From: Promethearchaeota archaeon
Lineage (GTDB): Archaea; Asgardarchaeota; Lokiarchaeia; Sigynarchaeales; SOKP01
Length of the DNA stretch: 18,930 bases
Direction of reading: 5' to 3'
NCBI GenBank assembly: GCA_019894875.1
Contig: JAGXNR010000048.1
Span: 1-18,930 of the forward strand
Every line of letters begins with the position of its first letter. Position 1 is the stretch's first letter. The notes beneath the pieces are model-generated. The model was not told the DNA's origin. It saw only the letters and a program-made list of their open reading frames with translations, and made no database searches. A program made the position numbers and the translations under genes. Below, in pieces: positions 15,052 through 18,930 of the stretch.

Positions 15052-15819
15052 ATGAAAAAATTAGTAGTTGATATTGGGGATATCAAAATTGCTGCCTATG
15101 AGAGCGATGGTAAAGAACAAGATATATTGTTGATTCATGGTAATTCTCTTTCAGCAAAATCTTATAATAAACAGATTAATAGTTCCCTTGGGGAAAAATT
15201 TCATTTAATTGCTTTAGATTTACCGGGACATGGTGATTCTCTTCCAGCTAACACCCCTCGAAAAGATTATAGTGTACCGGGATATAGTGAAGTTATATTG
15301 GCATTTATAATCCAATTAAAACTCTCTAATTTATTGATTGTAGGACATAGTCTAGGCGGACATATAGCTTTAGAGACAAGTGGGATGTCACCTGAAATTA
15401 AAGGAGTTTTCATCTTTGGAACACCACCATTAGGTATACCTCCTGCTATTAATGAAGCCTTTCTCGACATGAGGTTAATACCTTCTCTTATAGTCAGAGA
15501 AGGGTTTGAAATCCCACAATTCTTTATTGATGATATTAACAACACAGATCCAAATGCCAGAAAATTTCTTATGAGAAATACTGCAAAGAATAATCTAAAA
15601 AATGAAATTGAGATTGTATCAAATTTAAAAATTCCGCTGGCTATCATTCATGGAGCTCATGACAAGCTCATAAATCTAGAATATATAAAAAAAATACAAA
15701 TGCCTTCACTTTGGAAAAATGAGATTCAAATTATTAAAGATGCCGGGCATTCACCCCAATGGGAGACACCAGACGAGTTCAATGCCATCCTTGAGGAATT
15801 TGTGAAGGAAAAGATCTGA
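15052..15819 (+). CDS. Alpha/beta-fold hydrolase
   Basis: A 255-residue soluble enzyme with a complete catalytic triad. Ser100 lies in the nucleophile elbow VGHSLGG, Asp204 in HGAHDKL and His233 in DAGHSPQWE. LLIHGNSLSAKSY (27-38) supplies the oxyanion-hole HG, and LDLPGHGDS (56-63) is the typical strand-4 turn. The cap region (about 125-180) is short. This places it with small esterases, C-C hydrolases and related enzymes; the substrate cannot be assigned. The ATG at 15052 is supported by GAGG 10 bases upstream (15038-15041). A TATA-like TTATTTATA at about 14973-14981 would give a leader of roughly 50 bases. The gene stands alone: 219 bases separate it from the membrane methyltransferase, and it converges on the minus-strand gene ending at 15835. 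Confidence 0.9.
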   Translation: MKKLVVDIGDIKIAAYESDGKEQDILLIHGNSLSAKSYNKQINSSLGEKFHLIALDLPGHGDSLPANTPRKDYSVPGYSEVILAFIIQLKLSNLLIVGHSLGGHIALETSGMSPEIKGVFIFGTPPLGIPPAINEAFLDMRLIPSLIVREGFEIPQFFIDDINNTDPNARKFLMRNTAKNNLKNEIEIVSNLKIPLAIIHGAHDKLINLEYIKKIQMPSLWKNEIQIIKDAGHSPQWETPDEFNAILEEFVKEKI

Positions 15820-15834
15820 AAAAAATATATAATA

Positions 15835-16254
15835 TCATATACGGTCTATTACTTTAATTTCCATAGCAATATTCCCCCATCCACCGCATTTTAATCCTAC
15901 ATCAGAACAACCAGCTTTGTTAAATAGCATTTTATTCGGATTTTGATCGGCAAACATTAGCGTAGTAGCCCCAAAGATTAATCTATCCATAGCAGCCAAA
16001 GCTGAGATACATATTCTTTTAGGACTAAGTTTAGTTAGTAAATTCCCAGAACCATCAAAATAAAATTTTTCTCCTACTAGATGTTGACTATTGCACCCAT
16101 GAGACTCAATAACTTCTATTACTATGGTTTTGTTTATTAAATTAGGGGTTTTCTCTAGAATTTCAATATTCTTTTTATTTTCCAGAAAAATCTTCATTTC
16201 TTCTTCTGTATATCCTAAATTCTTTTTAATTACATTTAGCACTTCTTTAGACAT
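15835..16254 (-). CDS. TIGR04076-like conserved protein of unknown function
   Basis: A 139-residue protein. Its core, from IVIEVIESHGC to the end, matches my memory of the TIGR04076 family: a Val-rich first strand, then G-C-x3-H-x2-G (Cys54, His58), an isolated C-x2-A-L (Cys82) and a late Cys before the final strand (Cys116, Cys123). The conserved Cys and His suggest a metal or redox role, but no function is established to my knowledge. About 40 residues precede this core and include the helix TEEEMKIFLENKKN. I prefer the ATG at 16254; a TTG at 16284 would add ten residues but lies too close to the expected transcription start. A TATA element TTTATAAA at 16303-16310 sits about 50 bases upstream. 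The gene converges on the alpha/beta hydrolase with 15 bases between the stops. Confidence 0.72.
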   Translation of the reverse strand: MSKEVLNVIKKNLGYTEEEMKIFLENKKNIEILEKTPNLINKTIVIEVIESHGCNSQHLVGEKFYFDGSGNLLTKLSPKRICISALAAMDRLIFGATTLMFADQNPNKMLFNKAGCSDVGLKCGGWGNIAMEIKVIDRI

Positions 16255-16302
16255 GATAAATTCTACTATAGAATAACATTCCAATCGTTTTTAGAGTTAA
16301 TT

Positions 16303-16310
16303 TTTATAAA
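16303..16310 (-). promoter_or_regulatory. TATA box of the TIGR04076-like gene
   Basis: TTTATAAA on the minus strand. A 25-27 base offset gives a start near 16281 and a leader of about 27 bases before the ATG at 16254. Confidence 0.4.
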
Positions 16311-16388
16311 TTGTTCTAACGTTTATATTGTTTTTCAAACAATTTTATAATCGATTCTTACAGAAAAAAATAGGAATAAAAAAATTAA

Positions 16389-16490
16389 TTATTTGGAAAA
16401 AATTTTCGATTTTTTCCCATCAATTCCGAATGGAATCTGTTCTAATTGTCCTTTGCAAGTAAAAGTTAAATTAAAATCCCAAATTCTTCT
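16389..16490 (-). other. Coding-like tail in the -1 frame of the preceding gene (possible frameshift product)
   Basis: Directly after the heptamer A AAT TTA (minus strand, 16496-16490), the -1 frame of the unassigned 182-residue gene stays open for 33 codons to a TAA. It reads RRIWDFNLTFTCKGQLEQ and then IPFGIDGKKSKIFSK. With a Trp, a Cys, several Gly and a Pro, it is less Lys/Asn/Ile-biased than random AT-rich sequence would give. In the annotated frame the protein instead stops after NLEEFGILI. Either an indel or base-calling error separates the true C-terminus, or the site supports programmed -1 slippage. Confidence 0.4.
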
Positions 16491-17014
16491 AAATTTCTGT
16501 TATTGCTCTTTAGCTTTTCTAAATCTTGTTTTTGTTCTATGAATATATCTATTAATAAGTTTTTAATACTTTCTTTTAGAAATTCTCCTTCTTTGATAAC
16601 ACTTTCATTTTTAGGGATTTTAATCAAATCTTGCTTTAAGATCTCTGAAATTACTATTTTATGAAAAAAAAGGATATATTTTTGAATAGTGTTTTCTAAA
16701 GCGATTCTCAAGAAAATTCTTCTGAAGAAATTCATTTTTTTAGGAAGAACTAAGATACTAACAATTTTCTTAAAACTTGGTTTTAGATAATATGTCTTTC
16801 TTCCTACTGTTTCTGTATAGAAATGGTATTTCTTAGCTATATAAATATTTCCTCGATAAATTAAATTTACATATTCAGATTCGCTCTCATCTTTAGTTGA
16901 TAAAGCCCAAATTGGATGATAATTAATTGGTGCCATTTTTTTTTCATTATCTTTAATTGATTCATCTGGAAAAATGAGAAGAGGAAAAATACCTCTTATA
17001 TCATCACAATACAT
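16466..17014 (-). CDS. Unassigned Asgard-type protein with possible ATT start and frameshifted tail
   Basis: A 182-residue soluble protein that I cannot assign. It opens YCDDIRGIFPLLIFPDE, then has a strand-rich stretch with YVNLIYRGNIYIAKKY (48-63), a Lys-rich turn, the strand KKIVSILVLPKK (82-93) and a largely helical C-terminal half (95-175). The strand-then-helix order faintly resembles longin or roadblock-like regulatory folds, but I cannot support that by motif. Two points question the gene ends. First, the ATG at 17014 has no Shine-Dalgarno and would cut into the first strand, whereas GGAGGAGG at 17058-17065 is perfectly spaced before an in-frame ATT at 17048-17050. Second, a -1 slippery heptamer at 16490-16496 leads to a coding-like tail ending at 16389. 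With both changes the product would be about 220 residues. Neighbours give no functional hint. Confidence 0.65.
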   Translation of the reverse strand: MYCDDIRGIFPLLIFPDESIKDNEKKMAPINYHPIWALSTKDESESEYVNLIYRGNIYIAKKYHFYTETVGRKTYYLKPSFKKIVSILVLPKKMNFFRRIFLRIALENTIQKYILFFHKIVISEILKQDLIKIPKNESVIKEGEFLKESIKNLLIDIFIEQKQDLEKLKSNNRNLEEFGILI

Positions 17015-17047
17015 TATAAAAATTTGGAATGGGTATGAGAGAAATTT

Positions 17048-17065
17048 AATGATTTAACCTCCTCC
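17048..17065 (-). promoter_or_regulatory. Strong Shine-Dalgarno in front of a non-canonical in-frame ATT
   Basis: On the minus strand GGAGGAGG (17065-17058) is followed by seven bases and then ATT (17050-17048). This ATT is in frame with the ATG at 17014, twelve codons further on. No ATG, GTG or TTG lies at this spacing. The nearest in-frame stop is a TAA six bases before the ATT. The extension would add a hydrophobic segment, FLSYPFQIFI, that completes the first predicted strand. Confidence 0.5.
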
Positions 17066-17075
17066 TTTATAATTT

Positions 17076-17293
17076 AATATTATTTCTAATTAATTGGATG
17101 GGATTTAAAATATTTATATTCAATTTCAATATATTTGATGTCATTTATCTAATATATATATAAGTAAATAGATCATTTATATGTTAGTATTGATAAAGTG
17201 ATATTGTGGAAATCGTAATATTATTATTAGGATTAATAAAAATACAAAAAATAAAACAAAGAAGGGTTAGAAAATGTGAATGATTATTTTAAT
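17076..17293. other. AT-rich intergenic region upstream of the unassigned gene
   Basis: No supportable gene. On the minus strand a TATA-like ATATAAATA at about 17112-17120 would place transcription near 17088 and so include the Shine-Dalgarno at 17058-17065. An (AT)n run lies at 17151-17161. A 25-codon open frame at 17067-17144 (minus) has no Shine-Dalgarno and low-complexity content, so I do not call it. Confidence 0.4.
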
Positions 17294-17328
17294 TATTTTA
17301 TAAAAAAAATTTAAAAATAAAAAAAAAA
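17294..17328 (-). terminator. Oligo-T terminator after the MtdA/MtdB-like fusion gene
   Basis: Immediately after the stop codon the minus strand carries T10, then T5 and T8 runs separated by A. This is a strong example of the T-rich signals that terminate archaeal transcription. Confidence 0.55.
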
Positions 17329-18930
17329 TTAAGTTGAGATTTTTATTTCATTCCCGAACAAGATCTTCTTTGCCTGCTCAAAAGCGTAATTATAGTCAAA
17401 AATCTTTTTCCCCTTAGTATTTGATGCCTCTTTAAGCATATTTGCTTCAATATTAGATTTTAAACGTCCTAAAGATAATGCTCCAATTCCGAATATATCG
17501 GGGTATATTTCTTTATTATCATCTTTTGGCTTTAATCCTTCAATTCCATAGGGAGGTACTAAATTAATATCAATTACAATCTTATTTTTTAATTTAACCA
17601 TCAATTCTTTTGATAAAATTTGTACTCCAGCAGCAGCAAGGGTCCAAATTATATCGGCATCTTTGATTAATTCTAATTTCTTTTCATCATTAGGGGCAAA
17701 AATACCAATAATTTCAGAATCGCGTTCCCCAACCTCTTTCATTAATTCATTTGCCAGGTTTTTAATGAATTTCTCGCTGGATTCTTTCCAAGGTTCGACT
17801 AAATAAGTTTTACATTGTAATTTTGCTGATAATATCGCTGCAATTCTTCCAACGGGCCCTGCTCCAAAAATAACTACTTTTTTACCTTTTAAATCAAAGA
17901 GATCCTTTTTACTTGCCATTTCAATAGTTTTTGTCACCACGGAAGAAGCAGTAGTATGAGAACCCCGGGGATCAATTATAACCGGACACTCAAAAGGCGG
18001 TACCATCGATTCTATAACTTTCTTTGCTATTTTTTCCCCTTCTTTAACATTAGATCCCCCGATAAAGAAGGTTGTAGGAGCTTTAGGTTTACGAGAAAAT
18101 ATGGCATCTTGTACAAGTTTAGGGACTTGATTAGCGGTCATTTTACTAATAGGGATAACAACGTCAAATCCCGCATCATAAGCCATATTTATATCGAAAG
18201 GAGATGCGTTGTCGTCAGTGTCAAAGAAATAACATATCTTTTCTAATGAGTCCTTCTTTTTCACTTTAATTGGAGTTAATTCAATTAGAGATTTTCCAAT
18301 TATCTTGTTAATCGATTCAGACCCAGGATTATTTATAACCTTAACTAACCGTTTAATTGTTACTTCTTCAGTTTCGATACCTAATTCTTCTGCTAATTGA
18401 GTAATGCCTTTGAAATGTGTAGAGTCACAGATAAAAAATGCATTTAGCTTTTCATCTCCTAATTTTTTCGCTAATTTAAGAATTCCCATCATCATCCAAG
18501 CTTCACGAACTTTATATCTTATTTCATCTTCTTGCATATCATATTCTTGTTGTAAATATTCTTTCCATAATAATTGTCGTAGAAAAGAATAATCATCCTT
18601 ACTACTTTCATTTTTCTGAGCATTTTTAATGGATTTTGTTAACTGTTTTAGAAAAATTCTTAGATCTTCTAAATTTGAAGAAAGATAATATTCTGCGTTT
18701 TCTGAAATATCAACCATTTTATAGGGAATTCTATGTTCTCTAAATAATGTCTCAATAGGATCTTCATGAGATATCGCATCCTCCCAACGACTTCCCTTCT
18801 CTTCTACAGCAAAATGTGGGTTATATTTTTCTATAAGGTCTTCAATTAAATTAAGATACTCCCTCGAAACTAGATTTAAATTCCAAACTAGATCGTGTTT
18901 TTTCTGCGCTGATGTCTCAAACCACCACTC
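17329..18930 (-). CDS. MtdA/MtdB-type methylene-tetrahydromethanopterin dehydrogenase fused to an N-terminal domain (5' end outside window)
   Basis: The frame is open from the right edge (18930) to the stop at 17329, giving 533 visible residues. The ATG at 18717 is internal: 71 coding-like codons precede it without a stop. Residues about 226-533 match the MtdA/MtdB family, which oxidises methylene-H4MPT (or methylene-H4F) with NAD(P) in one-carbon metabolism. ICYFFDTDDNASPFDINMAY matches its first strand and FDTD motif (236-239), TTFFIGGSN its second strand, and GSHTTASS the N-S-N-T-T-A-like turn. GAGPVGRIAA (356-365) is the NADP-binding fold and FGIGALSLGRLK the conserved end. The first 225 residues include NPHFAVEEKGSRWED, HRIPYKMVDISENAEYYL, VREAWMM and FFICDSTHFKGI. 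This pattern of an acidic loop, helices and an ICxxxH strand resembles TraB/ChaN-like domains, though only loosely. Standalone MtdA is about 290 residues, so the fusion is unusual. Catalytic identity is well supported; the cofactor and the N-domain's role are not. Confidence 0.8.
   Translation of the reverse strand, partial: EWWFETSAQKKHDLVWNLNLVSREYLNLIEDLIEKYNPHFAVEEKGSRWEDAISHEDPIETLFREHRIPYKMVDISENAEYYLSSNLEDLRIFLKQLTKSIKNAQKNESSKDDYSFLRQLLWKEYLQQEYDMQEDEIRYKVREAWMMMGILKLAKKLGDEKLNAFFICDSTHFKGITQLAEELGIETEEVTIKRLVKVINNPGSESINKIIGKSLIELTPIKVKKKDSLEKICYFFDTDDNASPFDINMAYDAGFDVVIPISKMTANQVPKLVQDAIFSRKPKAPTTFFIGGSNVKEGEKIAKKVIESMVPPFECPVIIDPRGSHTTASSVVTKTIEMASKKDLFDLKGKKVVIFGAGPVGRIAAILSAKLQCKTYLVEPWKESSEKFIKNLANELMKEVGERDSEIIGIFAPNDEKKLELIKDADIIWTLAAAGVQILSKELMVKLKNKIVIDINLVPPYGIEGLKPKDDNKEIYPDIFGIGALSLGRLKSNIEANMLKEASNTKGKKIFDYNYAFEQAKKILFGNEIKIST

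Noticed and set aside
15267..15647. 126-codon open frame antisense to the alpha/beta hydrolase
   Set aside because: It is a complement of a gene with an intact catalytic triad; its own translation shows no domain and is explained by the sense codons.
17067..17144. 25-codon minus-strand open frame ending next to the GGAGGAGG site, a possible upstream leader peptide
   Set aside because: No Shine-Dalgarno, a start too close to the AT run to be leaderless, and content expected from random AT-rich DNA.
1..18930. Search for CRISPR arrays, tRNA or rRNA genes, insertion sequences and attachment sites
   Set aside because: By eye, no regularly spaced repeats, no tRNA T-arm-like GTTCRA context with paired arms, no transposase or integrase motifs, and no terminal inverted repeats were found.

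Overview
The window reads as a piece of an AT-rich archaeal chromosome. The archaeal assignment rests on a two-ring Cdc48/VAT-type AAA+ ATPase with a proteasome-docking C-terminus, an archaeal-style Hsp20, a winged-helix regulator, TATA-box promoters, and an MtdA/MtdB-type methylene-tetrahydromethanopterin dehydrogenase domain. The low GC content, the Lys/Ile/Asn-rich proteins, the multi-PAS/GAF histidine kinases and several unassigned small proteins make an Asgard archaeon (Lokiarchaeia-like) my best guess. That placement is inference; there is no rRNA or other phylogenetic marker here. I saw no tRNA, rRNA, CRISPR array, insertion sequence or integrase.

Layout. Positions 2-178 (+) hold the C-terminal end of a response-regulator receiver domain. 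From 209 to 4484 everything is on the minus strand. Read in transcription order, this is hsp20 (4484-3864), cdc48 (3795-1570), an ArsR-like winged-helix regulator (1532-744) and a small HEXXH protein (682-209). The first three match the heat-shock units described in Archaeoglobus (HSR1-cdc48-hsp20) and the Phr targets of Pyrococcus. A perfect 17-bp inverted repeat sits between the hsp20 TATA box and its start codon, where a Phr/HSR1-type repressor would bind.

From 4604 to 13002, still on the minus strand, lie an orphan adenine-N6 DNA methyltransferase with a TaqI-like arrangement, a dihydrolipoamide-dehydrogenase-family flavoenzyme with a His-rich tail, a PAS-PAS-GAF histidine kinase, a paralogous sensorless kinase core, and an unassigned four-helix membrane protein. 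From 13169 to 15819 the strand flips to plus: an MBL-fold hydrolase with a C-terminal winged helix, an isoprenylcysteine-methyltransferase-like membrane protein, and an alpha/beta hydrolase.

From 15835 to the right edge the minus strand resumes with a TIGR04076-like protein, an unassigned protein, and an MtdA/MtdB-type dehydrogenase. The unassigned protein has two oddities: an ideal Shine-Dalgarno in front of an in-frame ATT, and a canonical -1 slippery heptamer leading into a second open frame that looks coding. The dehydrogenase domain is fused to a long N-terminal domain, and its frame stays open through the right edge, so the gene is incomplete here.

The best-supported system is the proteostasis operon: a holdase (Hsp20), an unfoldase (Cdc48) that can probably feed the 20S proteasome, and a candidate autoregulator. 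The remaining genes look like ordinary signalling, redox and one-carbon functions with no clear single theme.
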